DNA from: Streptomyces clavuligerus | GTDB taxonomy: Bacteria; Actinomycetota; Actinomycetes; Streptomycetales; Streptomycetaceae | Assembly (NCBI RefSeq): GCF_005519465.1 | Contig: NZ_CP027858.1 | Coordinates: 4,712,001 to 4,776,000 of the forward strand | Reading direction: 5' to 3' | Length of the DNA stretch: 64,000 nt | In this document: one piece after another, positions 1 to 9,288 of the stretch | Layout of the letters: the number at the start of each line of letters is the position of its first letter | Numbering within the stretch: the first letter of the stretch is position 1 | Position numbers and translations under genes: made by a program | Notes under the pieces: generated by a model | What the model saw: the letters and a program-made list of their open reading frames with translations, nothing else | Told to the model about the DNA's origin: nothing | Database searches by the model: none

Positions 1-81
1 ACCCGCATGGACTACCCCGGAACGATGGGAGCAGTACGCGCAGTGGCACGTTACGTCGGACAGATCCTGGCGGAGTCGTAA
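1..81 (+). CDS. hrcA: HrcA heat-inducible repressor, C-terminal end only
   Basis: The first 27 codons are open and end in TAA one base before the dnaJ start. The peptide (TRMDYPGTMGAVRAVARYVG, then six more residues) matches the C-terminal end typical of HrcA, the repressor that binds CIRCE operators and controls chaperone genes. The rest lies outside the window. The direct abutment with dnaJ fits the usual hrcA-dnaJ operon of actinobacteria. The call rests on the short tail and on the neighbour. Confidence 0.85.
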   Translation, partial: TRMDYPGTMGAVRAVARYVGQILAES

Positions 82-1218
82 GTGGCCACGGACTACTACG
101 CCGTACTCGGCGTGCGCCGCGACGCTTCCCAGGACGAGATCAAGAAGGCATTCCGGCGGCTCGCCCGCGAGCTGCACCCGGATGTCAACCCCGATCCGAA
201 GACCCAGGAGCGGTTCAAGGAGATCAACGCCGCCTACGAGGTGCTGTCGGACCCGCAGAAGAAGCAGGTCTACGACCTCGGCGGCGATCCGCTCTCCCAG
301 TCGGGCGGTGCGGGCGCGGGTGGCTTCGGCGCCGGTGGCTTCGGGAACTTCTCGGACATCATGGACGCGTTCTTCGGAACGGCGTCGCAGCGGGGACCGC
401 GCTCGCGGACCCGGCGCGGCCAGGACGCGATGATCCGGCTGGAGATCGAGCTCAACGAGGCGGCCTTCGGCACCACCAAGGACATCCAGGTCGACACGGC
501 CGTCGTCTGCACCACCTGCTCGGGTGAGGGCGCGGCGCCGGGCACCTCGGCGCAGACCTGTGACATGTGCCGGGGCCGTGGTGAGGTCTCGCAGGTCACA
601 CGGTCCTTCCTGGGCCAGGTCATGACCTCCCGCCCCTGCCCCCAGTGCCAGGGCTTCGGGACCGTAGTCCCGACGCCGTGCCCGGAGTGCGCGGGTGACG
701 GACGGGTCCGCTCGCGCCGCACACTGACGGTGAAGATCCCGGCGGGTGTCGACAACGGCACCCGGATCCAGCTCGCGGGAGAGGGCGAGGTCGGCCCCGG
801 CGGCGGCCCGGCCGGTGATCTCTATGTCGAGATCCATGAGCTGCCCCACCCGGTCTTCCAGCGGCGCGGCGACGATCTCCACTGCACGGTGACGATCCCG
901 ATGACAGCGGGCGCGCTCGGGACGAAGGTGCCGCTGGAGACCCTGGACGGGCTGGAGGAGGTCGACATCCGGCCGGGCACCCAGTCCGGGCAGTCGATCC
1001 CGCTGCACGGCCGGGGCGTCACCCATCTGCGGGGCGGCGGACGCGGCGATCTGATCGTCCATGTCGAGGTCATGACCCCGACCAAGCTGGACACCGAGCA
1101 GGAGCGGCTGCTGCGCGAGCTGGCGAAGCTGCGGGGCGAGGAGCGCCCGATGGGGCAGTTCCAGCCCGGGCAGCAGGGGTTGTTCTCCCGGCTGAAGGAC
1201 GCGTTCAACGGCCGTTAG
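82..1218 (+). CDS. dnaJ: Chaperone protein DnaJ (second actinobacterial paralogue type)
   Basis: 378-residue DnaJ co-chaperone, which stimulates the DnaK ATPase and holds unfolded clients in the cytosol. The J domain is at residues 1-70 with the HPD motif at 32-34. A Gly/Phe-rich linker follows (about 72-92). The zinc centre (about 143-217) has all four CxxCxGxG units (CTTCSGEG, CDMCRGRG, CPQCQGFG, CPECAGDG). The C-terminal client-binding domain is complete. The GTG start directly follows the hrcA stop, so the two are probably cotranscribed and translationally coupled. Streptomyces usually carry two dnaJ genes; the hrcA-linked one is generally called dnaJ2. Confidence 0.97.
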   Translation: MATDYYAVLGVRRDASQDEIKKAFRRLARELHPDVNPDPKTQERFKEINAAYEVLSDPQKKQVYDLGGDPLSQSGGAGAGGFGAGGFGNFSDIMDAFFGTASQRGPRSRTRRGQDAMIRLEIELNEAAFGTTKDIQVDTAVVCTTCSGEGAAPGTSAQTCDMCRGRGEVSQVTRSFLGQVMTSRPCPQCQGFGTVVPTPCPECAGDGRVRSRRTLTVKIPAGVDNGTRIQLAGEGEVGPGGGPAGDLYVEIHELPHPVFQRRGDDLHCTVTIPMTAGALGTKVPLETLDGLEEVDIRPGTQSGQSIPLHGRGVTHLRGGGRGDLIVHVEVMTPTKLDTEQERLLRELAKLRGEERPMGQFQPGQQGLFSRLKDAFNGR

Positions 1219-1289
1219 CCACCAGGCGCGGGACGGGCTCCGACGCCCGTACCCCCGTGTCGATGGGGCCGTCGCTCCGGAACCTCCGG

Positions 1290-1380
1290 AACGGCGGCCC
1301 CGCCGCTTTCCCCGGACCCCTTCGGAACGGCGGCCCCGCCGCTTTCCCCGGACCCCTTCGGAACGGCGGTCCCGCCGCGT
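1290..1380. repeat. 36-bp tandem repeat, about 2.5 copies
   Basis: A 36-bp unit beginning AACGGCGGCCCCGCCGC starts at 1290, 1326 and 1362; the third copy decays after about 18 bases. Each unit holds a small GC inverted repeat (GGCGG/CCGCC). It lies in the 281-bp gap between dnaJ and the NMO-like gene, so repeated weak hairpins in the dnaJ 3' region are possible. No gene is seen in the gap. Confidence 0.8.
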
Positions 1381-1499
1381 TCTCTGTGTTCTTTGCGTTC
1401 TCTGCGTTCTTCGGCCCCGGTTTCCGCGCGGTCGCACCGGGACGCGTGCCCGGGGGCGCCCGGTTCGGTGGTGTGCGAGCGGCATGCGACGATGCAGGC

Positions 1500-2738
1500 A
1501 TGTCCTCCGTACTGACCGATCTCTCCAGGTATCCGATCGTGCAGGCCCCCATGGCCGGCGGGGCCTCGTGCCCGCAGCTCGCCGCCGCCGTCGGCGAGGC
1601 GGGCGGGCTCGGGTTCCTCGCCGCCGGATACAAGACGGCGGGCGGGATGTACCAGGAGATCAAGCAGATCCGGGGACTGACGGACCGTCCCTTCGGCGTC
1701 AATCTCTTCATGCCGCAGCCCGCGACCGCCGATCCGAGCGCCGTGGAGGTCTACAGCCAGCAGCTCGCCGGTGAGGTCTCCTGGTACGAGACCCCGCTCG
1801 GCGATCCCGAGTCCGGCGGCGACGACGGGTACGAGGCGAAACTGGCCATTCTCCGCGACGACCCTGTGCCCGTGGTCTCGTTCACCTTCGGGTGTCCCGA
1901 GCCCGAGGTACTGGCGTCCTTCGCGCGGGCCGGGACGGCCACCGTGGTCACCGTGACCACCCCCGACGAGGCGCTGGCGGCCGAGCGTGCCGGGGCCGAC
2001 GCCCTGTGTGTGCAGGGTGTCGAGGCGGGCGGCCACCAGGGCACCCACCGGGACGACCCCGCGACGGACGGCGCCGGGATCGGGCTGCTCACCCTGATCA
2101 CGCTGATCCGGGAGGCGGTCCGGCTGCCCGTGATCGCCACCGGTGGGCTGATGCGGGGCGACCAGATCGCCGCCGTGCTCGCGGCCGGGGCGAGCGCCGC
2201 GCAGCTCGGCACCGCCTTCCTCGTCTGCCCCGAGTCGGGCGCCCACACCCTGCACAAGCAGGCGATGACCGATCCGCTCTTCGTCCGGACGGAGCTGACC
2301 CGGGCGTTCTCGGGGCGGCCCGCGCGGGGCCTGGTCAACCGGTTCATGCGGGAGCACGGGCCGTACGCGCCCGCCGCCTACCCGCAGGTGCACCATCTGA
2401 CGAGCGGTCTGCGGAAGGCCGCCGCCAAGGTGGGCGACGCGCAGGGCATGTCGCTGTGGGCCGGGCAGGGGCACCGGCTGGCGCGCGAGCTGCCCGCCGG
2501 GGAACTGGTGGAGGCGCTGGCCGCCGAGCTGGCCGCGGCGCGGGCGGAGTTCGCCCCCGCCGCCCGTGCTGTCGCAGAGGGCCCTGCCGCTCCCGGCGGC
2601 CCCGGAGCCGCCGGGGACACGGCGGCCGGGACCGCCGCGCCGGGCGCCGCGCGGGCACCGGGGGAGCCCCCGGAGCCCCGGAGGCCCGGCCGGGCCCCCG
2701 AGGCTCCGTCCACCCGGCTGCCGGGGGTCCCGTCATGA
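1500..2738 (+). CDS. Nitronate monooxygenase / 2-nitropropane dioxygenase-like flavoprotein
   Basis: FMN-dependent TIM-barrel enzyme of the NMO/2-nitropropane dioxygenase family, which oxidises alkyl nitronates; members also include enoyl-ACP reductase FabK-like proteins, so the substrate is uncertain. Family marks are the N-terminal PIVQAPMAGG, the GVNLF strand, the EAGGHQG motif carrying the candidate catalytic His, and the FMN-phosphate loop VIATGGLMRG...AQLGTAF. ATG 1500 is chosen because conserved sequence begins at once (MSSVLTDL); the frame is open upstream but codes only low-complexity residues through the 36-bp repeat. The 412-residue length exceeds the usual 320-360 owing to an Ala/Pro/Gly-rich tail of about 75 residues. 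The stop overlaps the rsmE start by ATGA. Confidence 0.88.
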   Translation: MSSVLTDLSRYPIVQAPMAGGASCPQLAAAVGEAGGLGFLAAGYKTAGGMYQEIKQIRGLTDRPFGVNLFMPQPATADPSAVEVYSQQLAGEVSWYETPLGDPESGGDDGYEAKLAILRDDPVPVVSFTFGCPEPEVLASFARAGTATVVTVTTPDEALAAERAGADALCVQGVEAGGHQGTHRDDPATDGAGIGLLTLITLIREAVRLPVIATGGLMRGDQIAAVLAAGASAAQLGTAFLVCPESGAHTLHKQAMTDPLFVRTELTRAFSGRPARGLVNRFMREHGPYAPAAYPQVHHLTSGLRKAAAKVGDAQGMSLWAGQGHRLARELPAGELVEALAAELAAARAEFAPAARAVAEGPAAPGGPGAAGDTAAGTAAPGAARAPGEPPEPRRPGRAPEAPSTRLPGVPS

Positions 2739-3478
2739 CCGCCCCCGTCTTCGTCGTCGGCTCCCTGGACGGTGCCGCTCCCGGCACCCCGTTCACCCTC
2801 GACGGCCCCGAGGGCCGCCACGCCGTCTCCGTCCGCAGGCTCACCAGCGGCGAGGAGATCGTCCTCACGGACGGGCAGGGCCGGGGCGCCGCCGGTGCGG
2901 TGCTGCGGACCGAGGGCAAGGACACCCTGGTCGTGGAGGTGCGCGAGCTGCGCGACGAGCCCGCGCCCCGGCCCCGGATCACCGTCGTCCAGGCGCTCCC
3001 CAAGGGCGACCGGGGCGAACTCGCCGTCGAGACCATGACGGAGACCGGTGTCGACACGATCGTGCCCTGGTCCGCCGCCCGCTGCATCACCCAGTGGCGG
3101 GGGGAACGGGGCGCCAAGTCCCTCGCCAAGTGGCGGGCCACCGCCCGCGAGGCGGGCAAGCAGTCCCGGCGGCTCCGCTTCCCCGAGGTCGCCGACGCGG
3201 CGACCACGAAGCAGGTCGCCGCGCTGCTCGCGGAGGCCGACTTCGCCGCCGTGCTGCACGAGGAGGGCGCCGAGGCGCTGGCCACCGCCGAACTCCCCGC
3301 CGAGGGCTCGATCGTGCTGGTGGTCGGCCCCGAAGGGGGCGTGTCGCCGGAGGAGTTGGACGCCTTCGCCGCGGCCGGGGCGCGCCCGTTCCGGCTGGGC
3401 CACAGTGTGCTGCGGACCTCCACGGCGGGCACGGCGGGCGTCGCCCTGCTGCTGGGCCGCACCGGCCGCTGGTCGTAG
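2735..3478 (+). CDS. rsmE: 16S rRNA (uracil-1498-N3)-methyltransferase RsmE
   Basis: 247-residue SPOUT-class methyltransferase that makes m3U1498 in 16S rRNA from S-adenosylmethionine. It has the N-terminal PUA-like domain (about 1-75) and the C-terminal trefoil-knot domain with VVGPEGG (about 196-202) and the LGHSVLRTSTA loop. The frame is open far upstream but conserved residues begin at ATG 2735, which overlaps the NMO stop by four bases, indicating translational coupling. Position after dnaJ is the usual actinobacterial order. Confidence 0.95.
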   Translation: MTAPVFVVGSLDGAAPGTPFTLDGPEGRHAVSVRRLTSGEEIVLTDGQGRGAAGAVLRTEGKDTLVVEVRELRDEPAPRPRITVVQALPKGDRGELAVETMTETGVDTIVPWSAARCITQWRGERGAKSLAKWRATAREAGKQSRRLRFPEVADAATTKQVAALLAEADFAAVLHEEGAEALATAELPAEGSIVLVVGPEGGVSPEELDAFAAAGARPFRLGHSVLRTSTAGTAGVALLLGRTGRWS

Positions 3479-3499
3479 CCCCGCGCCGGACGCCGCCGA

Positions 3500-3547
3500 C
3501 CGCCCCCGGACCGTCCCCGGCCGCGATCGGGGGACCGTCCGGGGCGG
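3500..3547 (+). terminator. Probable terminator after rsmE
   Basis: GC-rich imperfect hairpin 22 bp after the rsmE stop: 3500-3518 pairs with 3530-3547 through GTCCCC/GGGGAC and CCCCGGA/TCCGGGG with a small internal loop and one bulge. No T-run follows, which is common for Streptomyces terminators. Confidence 0.6.
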
Positions 3548-3730
3548 GCGCCGTTCCCGTCCCGGCTCCTCACCGGGGTGCTCGCGGGGCGCGCGGCCGG
3601 GGTGGTCGCCGGAAATGGCCGAAAATAGCCGGAAGGCAGTCTCCGGTATCTCCCGTACATCCCCCGTACGGGTCATCTGTGGCCGCAACCGCTCTTTCAC
3701 TGAGCGCCGCCCGGTGTCACTCTGCCGTCC

Positions 3731-4270
3731 ATGAACGGCATGACCATCCACGGCACGGCGCGCGGGCGCCGCCGCTCCCGGGGGCTCGTCGCGATCGCCG
3801 TCGCCGGGGCGATCGCCGCCGGGACGGCCGCCTGCGAGCCCAGATCGGGCGAGCGGCTGCGCTCCGGCTCCGTCGCGCTCACCACCGACCGCATGACCAC
3901 GAAGACCCTGGAACGGCTCGGTGTCGCGGTCAACTGGTTCACCTGTGATGCGGATGTCGCCGGAGAGGGCGCCTCCGCCCCGCCCGCCCACGCGACCGTC
4001 GACTGCAGGGGCGAGACCGACTCCGGCCAGAAGATCACACTCACCGGCCGGGTCACGGAGGAGCGGGGCGGTGTCTGCGTCCGGGGCGACCTCACCGTGC
4101 GGATCAGCGGCCGGACCGCCTTCGACGCGACCTATCTGGGGGACTGCTCGGCCCGGCCGAGCGCGGTGACGCCACGTCACACCCCCTACACGCCCGGCGG
4201 CGAGCCCCGGCCCCGGCCCACCGTGACGGTCACCGTGACCGAGACCGTCACGGCCGTGCCGCGTACCTGA
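3731..4270 (+). CDS. Putative lipoprotein, function unknown
   Basis: 179-residue protein with an Arg-rich n-region, a hydrophobic stretch (about residues 19-33) and a lipobox-like AGTAAC with the acylated Cys near 35, so it is predicted to be anchored to the outer face of the membrane. The mature part is a small beta-rich domain with two further Cys (FTCDADV, VDCRGET) and another Cys pair (GVCVRG, GDCSAR), resembling the DUF4333 fold of actinobacterial lipoproteins; that match is from memory and weak. The C-terminus is a Val/Thr repeat. Starts at 3731 (MNGM) and 3740 (MTIH) are both possible. It appears monocistronic. Confidence 0.75.
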   Translation: MNGMTIHGTARGRRRSRGLVAIAVAGAIAAGTAACEPRSGERLRSGSVALTTDRMTTKTLERLGVAVNWFTCDADVAGEGASAPPAHATVDCRGETDSGQKITLTGRVTEERGGVCVRGDLTVRISGRTAFDATYLGDCSARPSAVTPRHTPYTPGGEPRPRPTVTVTVTETVTAVPRT

Positions 4271-4512
4271 CGACCGGTCGCCGGGGCGGCGGACACCGCC
4301 GGCGGCCCCCGGGGCACAGCGCACGGGCCGCGGGGACAGAGCGCGGCTCACGGCGCCGCCCGCGCGTCCGCGCCCCGGCGCGCGCCGCCCGCGTTCCGTT
4401 CCGCGCCCTCGGGGCGGGCTCCCGTACCGTCCGCGTGTACTGGGGTCCACCCCGGAGGGTCTGATCCGGAAAACCTCTGACCGGGCCGCCCTGACCTGCC
4501 TAGGGTGACGGT

Positions 4513-7500
4513 GTGACGCAGCATGCCTACCTTCGGTATCCGCATATTCATGGCGAGTTGATCGCATTCACGGCCGAGGACGACGTCTGGGCCGCTCCGC
4601 TTGACGGTGGCCGCGCCTGGCGGGTCAGCTCCGACGACATCCCGGTCGACCACCCCCGTATCTCCCCCGACGGCACCCATGTCGCCTGGACCTCGCGCCG
4701 CGACGGGGCCCCCGAGGTGCATGTCGGACCCCTGGACGGCGGCCCCACCACCCGGCTCACCCACTGGGGCAGCGCCCGTACCGGCGTCCGCGGCTGGACG
4801 CCCGGGGGCGAGATCCTCGCCGTCTCCGCCCAGGGCCAGGCATCCCTGCGCCGCACCCTGGCGCGGGCCGTGCCGCTGGACGGCGGCCCCGCCGCGACCC
4901 TGCCGTACGGCCCGGTCGGGGACGTGGCCCACAGCGCGGCGGGCGTCCTGCTGCTCTCCGCCACCATGGGCCGCGAGGCCGCGGGCTGGAAGCGCTACCG
5001 CGGCGGCACGGCGGGCAAACTCTGGATCGACCGGGAGGGCGCCGGGGAGTTCACACGTATCCACGAGGACCTCGACGGAAACATCGAGTATCCGCTGTGG
5101 GTGGGGGAGCGGATCGCCTTCCTCTCCGACCACGAGGGCGTCGGCGCGCTCTACTCCTCCCTCCCCGACGGCTCCGGGCTGCGCCGCCACACCCCCGTCG
5201 ACGGCTTCTACGCCCGCCACGCCGCCACCGACGGCACCCGCGTCGTCTACGCGAGCGCCGGTGAGCTGTGGATCGTCGACGGCCTCGGCGAGGACAGCGA
5301 ACCCCGCCCCGTCCCCGTCCGCCTCGGCGGCCAGCGCACCGATCTGCGCCCCCGGATCATCCACGCCGACCACTTCGTGGGCTCCGCCGCCCCCGACCAC
5401 ACCGGCCGGGGCAGCGCCGTCGAGATCCGCGGCGGCGTCCACTGGGTCACCCACCGCGAGGGCCCGGCGCGGGCGCTCGCCGTGGAACCCGGGGTACGGG
5501 CCAGGATTCCGCGCGTCTTCCGGGCCGACGGCGAGGAGCACGTCGTCTGGGTGACCGACGCGGAGGGCGAGGACGCGCTGGAGTTCGCGCCCGCCACCGG
5601 CGCCACGGCCGGGGCGGCGCCCCGCAGGCTGGGCGCCGGACGGCTCGGCCGGGTGCTGGGCCTCGCCGTCGCCCCCGACGGCAGCAGGGCCGCCGTCGCC
5701 TCCCACGACGGCCGTGTCCTGCTCGTGGAGCGCGAGTCCGGTGAGATCCGGGAGGTCGACCGGGGCGAGCACGGCGAGGCCACCGGGCTGACCTTCTCGC
5801 CCGACTCCGGGTGGCTCGCCTGGTCGCACGCGGGCCCCACCCCGCTGCGCCAGCTCAAACTGGCCAACACCGCCGATCTGTCGGTGTCCGAGGCCACCCC
5901 GCTGCGCTTCCGCGACTACCAGCCCGCGTTCACCCTCGACGGCAAGCACCTCGCGTTCCTCTCCGAGCGCGCATTCGACCCGGTGTACGACGCCCATGTC
6001 TTCGACCTGGCGTTCGTCGGCGGCTGCCGCCCGCACCTGATCACGCTCGCCGCGACCACGCCGTCCCCGTTCGGGCCACAGCGCCACGGACGCCCCTTCG
6101 AGGCGGACAAGGACCCCGCGGGCGAGGGCACCGGCGGCGAGGGCGGCGGGGACGGGACCCCCGTCACCCGGATCGACCTCGACGGGCTCGCCGACCGGAT
6201 AGTGCCGTTCCCCGTGGAGGCCGGCAGCTACTCCACGCTGCGGGCCGCCAAGGACGGGGTGCTGTGGCTGCGCCACCCCGTACGGGGGGTGCTGGGCGCC
6301 ACCAAGGCCACGCCGGACGCCCCCGGCCCGCGGACCGCCCTGGAGCGCTACGACCTCGTCCAGCGGCAGGGCGAGGAGTTGGCGGCCGATGTCGGCGGAT
6401 ACTCCGTCAGCGGCGACGGCAAGAGGGTGCTGCTGCGGCTGGACGGCGCGCTGAAGGTCGTCCCCAGCGACCGCCGGGCCTCGCGCGACGAGGACAGCGA
6501 CACCAACATCACCGTCGACCTCTCCCGGGTGCGGCAGCCGCTGGACCCGGGGGCCGAGTGGCGCCAGATGTACGACGAGGCCGGCCGGCTGATGCGGGAC
6601 AACTTCTGGCGGGCCGACCTCGGCGGCGTCGACTGGGACGGCGTCCTCGCCCGCTACCGTCCGCTGCTGTCCCGGGTGGCCACCCACGACGACCTGGTGG
6701 ACCTGCTCTGGGAGGTCCAGGGCGAACTGGGCACCTCGCACGCCTATGTCACCCCCCGGGGCTGGTACGGGAACCGCTCCACCCGGCAGGGGCTGCTCGG
6801 CGCGGACATCTCCCGCGCCGAGGACGGCGCCTGGCGCATCGACCGGGTGCTGCCCTCGGAGACCTCCGACCCGGAGGCCCACTCCCCGCTCGCCGCCCCC
6901 GGTGTCGCCGTGCGCGCGGGGGACGCGATCCTCGCCGTGGACGGCCGCCCCGTCGACCCGGTCGCCGGACCCGGCCCGCTGCTCATGGGCGCCGCGGGCA
7001 AACCGGTCGAGCTGACCGTCGCCCCGGCGGGCGGCGGCGACCCCCGGCACGCCGTCGTGGTGCCGCTCGCGGACGAGGAGCCGCTGCGCTACCACGCCTG
7101 GGTCGCCGACCGCCGGGCCTATGTGCACGAGCGCTCGGGCGGACGGCTCGGCTATCTCCATGTTCCGGACATGCAGGGCGCTGGCTGGGCGCAGATCCAC
7201 CGCGATCTGCGGTGCGAGGTGGCGCGCGAGGGCCTGATCGTGGACGTCCGGGAGAACCGCGGCGGCCACACCTCGCAACTGGTGGTGGAGAAGCTGGCCC
7301 GCCGGATCGTGGGCTGGGACTTCCCCCGCGACCGCCGCCCGTACAGCTATCCGCAGGACGCGCCGCGCGGCCCCGTCGTCGTCGTGGCGAACGAGTTCTC
7401 CGGCTCGGACGGGGACATCGTCAACGCGGCCATCAAGGCCCTGGGGATCGGCCCGGTCGTGGGGACCCGGACCTGGGGCGGGGTGATCGGGATCGACAGC

Positions 7501-7728
7501 CGGTACACCCTGGTGGACGGGACGCTGGTGACCCAGCCGAAGTACGCGTTCTGGCTCGAAGGGTACGAGTGGTCCGTGGAGAACCACGGCGTCGACCCGG
7601 ACGTCGAGGTGGTCGTCACCCCGCAGGACCATGTCGCGGGCCGCGACCCCCAGCTCGACAGGTCCGTCTCGATCGCCCTGGACGCCCTCGCGGCCACCCC
7701 GGCCGCGATCCCGCCCACCCTGCTCTGA
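4513..7728 (+). CDS. tri: Tricorn protease homologue (S41 family)
   Basis: 1071-residue cytosolic tricorn-type peptidase, expected to trim oligopeptides released by the proteasome or Clp/Lon proteases. The N-terminal two thirds are beta-propeller blades (repeats such as ISPDGTHVAWTS, FTLDGKHLAFLS). A helical C1 segment follows near 675-760, with Ser-His in GELGTSHAY at about 741-742. A PDZ domain lies near 765-850. The C2 catalytic domain contains NEFSGSDGD with the nucleophile Ser near 964. These positions agree with archaeal tricorn (Ser745/His746/Ser965 as I recall), so the active site appears intact. The GTG start at 4513 opens directly into conserved sequence. No signal peptide. Confidence 0.93.
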   Translation: MTQHAYLRYPHIHGELIAFTAEDDVWAAPLDGGRAWRVSSDDIPVDHPRISPDGTHVAWTSRRDGAPEVHVGPLDGGPTTRLTHWGSARTGVRGWTPGGEILAVSAQGQASLRRTLARAVPLDGGPAATLPYGPVGDVAHSAAGVLLLSATMGREAAGWKRYRGGTAGKLWIDREGAGEFTRIHEDLDGNIEYPLWVGERIAFLSDHEGVGALYSSLPDGSGLRRHTPVDGFYARHAATDGTRVVYASAGELWIVDGLGEDSEPRPVPVRLGGQRTDLRPRIIHADHFVGSAAPDHTGRGSAVEIRGGVHWVTHREGPARALAVEPGVRARIPRVFRADGEEHVVWVTDAEGEDALEFAPATGATAGAAPRRLGAGRLGRVLGLAVAPDGSRAAVASHDGRVLLVERESGEIREVDRGEHGEATGLTFSPDSGWLAWSHAGPTPLRQLKLANTADLSVSEATPLRFRDYQPAFTLDGKHLAFLSERAFDPVYDAHVFDLAFVGGCRPHLITLAATTPSPFGPQRHGRPFEADKDPAGEGTGGEGGGDGTPVTRIDLDGLADRIVPFPVEAGSYSTLRAAKDGVLWLRHPVRGVLGATKATPDAPGPRTALERYDLVQRQGEELAADVGGYSVSGDGKRVLLRLDGALKVVPSDRRASRDEDSDTNITVDLSRVRQPLDPGAEWRQMYDEAGRLMRDNFWRADLGGVDWDGVLARYRPLLSRVATHDDLVDLLWEVQGELGTSHAYVTPRGWYGNRSTRQGLLGADISRAEDGAWRIDRVLPSETSDPEAHSPLAAPGVAVRAGDAILAVDGRPVDPVAGPGPLLMGAAGKPVELTVAPAGGGDPRHAVVVPLADEEPLRYHAWVADRRAYVHERSGGRLGYLHVPDMQGAGWAQIHRDLRCEVAREGLIVDVRENRGGHTSQLVVEKLARRIVGWDFPRDRRPYSYPQDAPRGPVVVVANEFSGSDGDIVNAAIKALGIGPVVGTRTWGGVIGIDSRYTLVDGTLVTQPKYAFWLEGYEWSVENHGVDPDVEVVVTPQDHVAGRDPQLDRSVSIALDALAATPAAIPPTLL

Positions 7729-7754
7729 GCGGTACGCCTGCTTCGGCCTCCGCC

Positions 7755-7789
7755 GCCTCCGCGCCCGGGTCAGTCCCGGGCGCGGAGGC
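7755..7789 (+). terminator. Strong hairpin terminator after tri
   Basis: Perfect 15-bp stem (GCCTCCGCGCCCGGG, 7755-7769, pairs with 7775-7789) with a 5-nt loop, 27 bp after the tricorn stop codon. Confidence 0.8.
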
Positions 7790-7923
7790 CGGGCCGAGAG
7801 CGGGGCTCGCTAGCATGGCCCGGTATTCGGCCGACTGATCGAGGACCGGGCACCGGGGACCACGCGCCGCGGCCGGGCCCGCTCGGGGCCGACGAGACGA
7901 ACCACGCGAGGAGGAACCCCGGT

Positions 7924-8283
7924 ATGGCGGGAGAACCCCAGGCAGGCTGCCTGTTCTGCAAGATCGTGGCCGGTGACGTACCCGCGACGGTGGTACGGCA
8001 GACCGACACGGTGGTCGCGTTCCGCGACATCAACCCGCAGGCGCCGTCCCATGTGCTGGTGATCCCGAAGGCGCACTACCCGGACGCCGCCTCCCTCGCC
8101 GCCGCCGAGCCCACGATCGCGGCCGACGTGCTGCGGGAGGCGGGCGAGGTCGCCAAGCAGGAGGAGACCGACGGCACCGGCTACCGGGTCGTCTTCAACA
8201 CCGGCTCCGGGGCCGGGCAGACCGTGTTCCACGCGCACGCCCATGTGCTCGGCGGCCGTGGCCTGGAATGGCCCCCCGGATAA
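7924..8283 (+). CDS. HIT family nucleotide-binding protein
   Basis: 119-residue histidine-triad protein of the HINT branch. These are small cytosolic dimers that hydrolyse adenosine 5'-phosphoramidates and aminoacyl-AMP. The sequence starts with the CLFCKIV zinc-type motif and has the IPKAHY helix. The catalytic HxHxHxx motif is VFHAHAHVLGG near the C-terminus. ATG 7924 follows a GAGGAGGAAC ribosome site by 5-10 bases, which fixes the start. The next gene, RNase Z, is downstream on the same strand. In other Streptomyces the HIT gene also sits near phoH/ybeY/era. Confidence 0.94.
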   Translation: MAGEPQAGCLFCKIVAGDVPATVVRQTDTVVAFRDINPQAPSHVLVIPKAHYPDAASLAAAEPTIAADVLREAGEVAKQEETDGTGYRVVFNTGSGAGQTVFHAHAHVLGGRGLEWPPG

Positions 8284-8379
8284 CCGCCCCGGGGCCGCGC
8301 GGAGCACCCCGCGCGGCCCGCGGCCGGTCCACATCCGGTGGGCACCACCGGCACCACCACTGGAACGAGCAGGCTCCCC

Positions 8380-9288
8380 GTGTCCGTACGTGAACTCGTC
8401 GTCCTCGGCACCGCCAGTCAGGTGCCCACCCGCCACCGCAACCACAACGGCTATGTGCTGCGCTGGGACGGGGAGGGGCTGCTCTTCGACCCCGGCGAAG
8501 GCACCCAGCGCCAGATGCTGCGCGCCGGGGTCGCCGCCCACGACCTGAACCGGATCTGCGTCACCCACTTCCATGGGGACCACTCCCTCGGTCTCGCCGG
8601 AGTCATCCAGCGCATCAATCTGGACCGGGTCCCCCACGAGGTCACCGCCCACTACCCGGAGAGCGGACAGCGCTTCTTCGACCGGCTGCGGTACGCCACC
8701 GCCTACCGCGAGACCGTCCGTCTCACCGAGGCCCCCGTCGCCGCGGACGGCGTGCTCGCGCGCACCCCCTCGTACACGCTGGAGACCGCCAGGCTCTCCC
8801 ACCCCGTCGAGTCCTTCGGCTACCGCCTCGTCGAACCCGACGGCCGCCGGATGCTGCCCGAACGGCTCGCCGCCCACGGCATCGAGGGCCCCGACATCGG
8901 CCGGATCCAGCGCGAGGGAGCGCTCGGCGGCGTCACCCTGGACGAGGTCAGCGAGACCCGCAGGGGCCAGCGGTTCGCGTTCGTCATGGACACCCGTCTC
9001 TGCGACGGCGTCCACGCCCTCGCCGACGGCTGCGACCTGCTCGTCATCGAGTCGACCTTCCTCGACGAGGACGAGCGGCTGGCCGCCGAGCACGGCCATC
9101 TGACCGCGGGACAGGCCGCCCGGGTCGCGCGCGACGCGGGCGTACGGCATCTCGTCCTCACCCACTTCTCGCAGCGCTACGGCGACCCCGCCGTCTTTGA
9201 ACAGCAGGCGCGCGCGGCCGGGTTCACCGGCGGTCTCACCGTCGCGTCCGACCTTCTGCGCGTCCCTGTGCCCCCACGTCACCCATGA
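8380..9288 (+). CDS. rnz: Ribonuclease Z (tRNA 3' endonuclease)
   Basis: 302-residue metallo-beta-lactamase fold RNase that cleaves the 3' trailer of tRNA precursors. The zinc motif HxHxDH is [11 protein letters not shown] at about residues 61-71. Later ligands are visible in FVMDTRLCD and in the C-terminal [16 protein letters not shown] 8380 is chosen because the conserved start [15 protein letters not shown] begins there; the frame extends to 8338 through a Gly/Thr repeat that is unlikely to be translated. The stop overlaps the next gene by ATGA, so both are probably coupled. Confidence 0.94.
   Translation: MSVRELVVLGTASQVPTRHRNHNGYVLRWDGEGLLFDPGEGTQRQMLRAGVAAHDLNRICVTHFHGDHSLGLAGVIQRINLDRVPHEVTAHYPESGQRFFDRLRYATAYRETVRLTEAPVAADGVLARTPSYTLETARLSHPVESFGYRLVEPDGRRMLPERLAAHGIEGPDIGRIQREGALGGVTLDEVSETRRGQRFAFVMDTRLCDGVHALADGCDLLVIESTFLDEDERLAAEHGHLTAGQAARVARDAGVRHLVLTHFSQRYGDPAVFEQQARAAGFTGGLTVASDLLRVPVPPRHP

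Noticed and set aside
4348..7632. 1094-residue open frame antisense to the tricorn gene
   Set aside because: Shadow of the tricorn gene; no recognisable motifs and no ribosome site.
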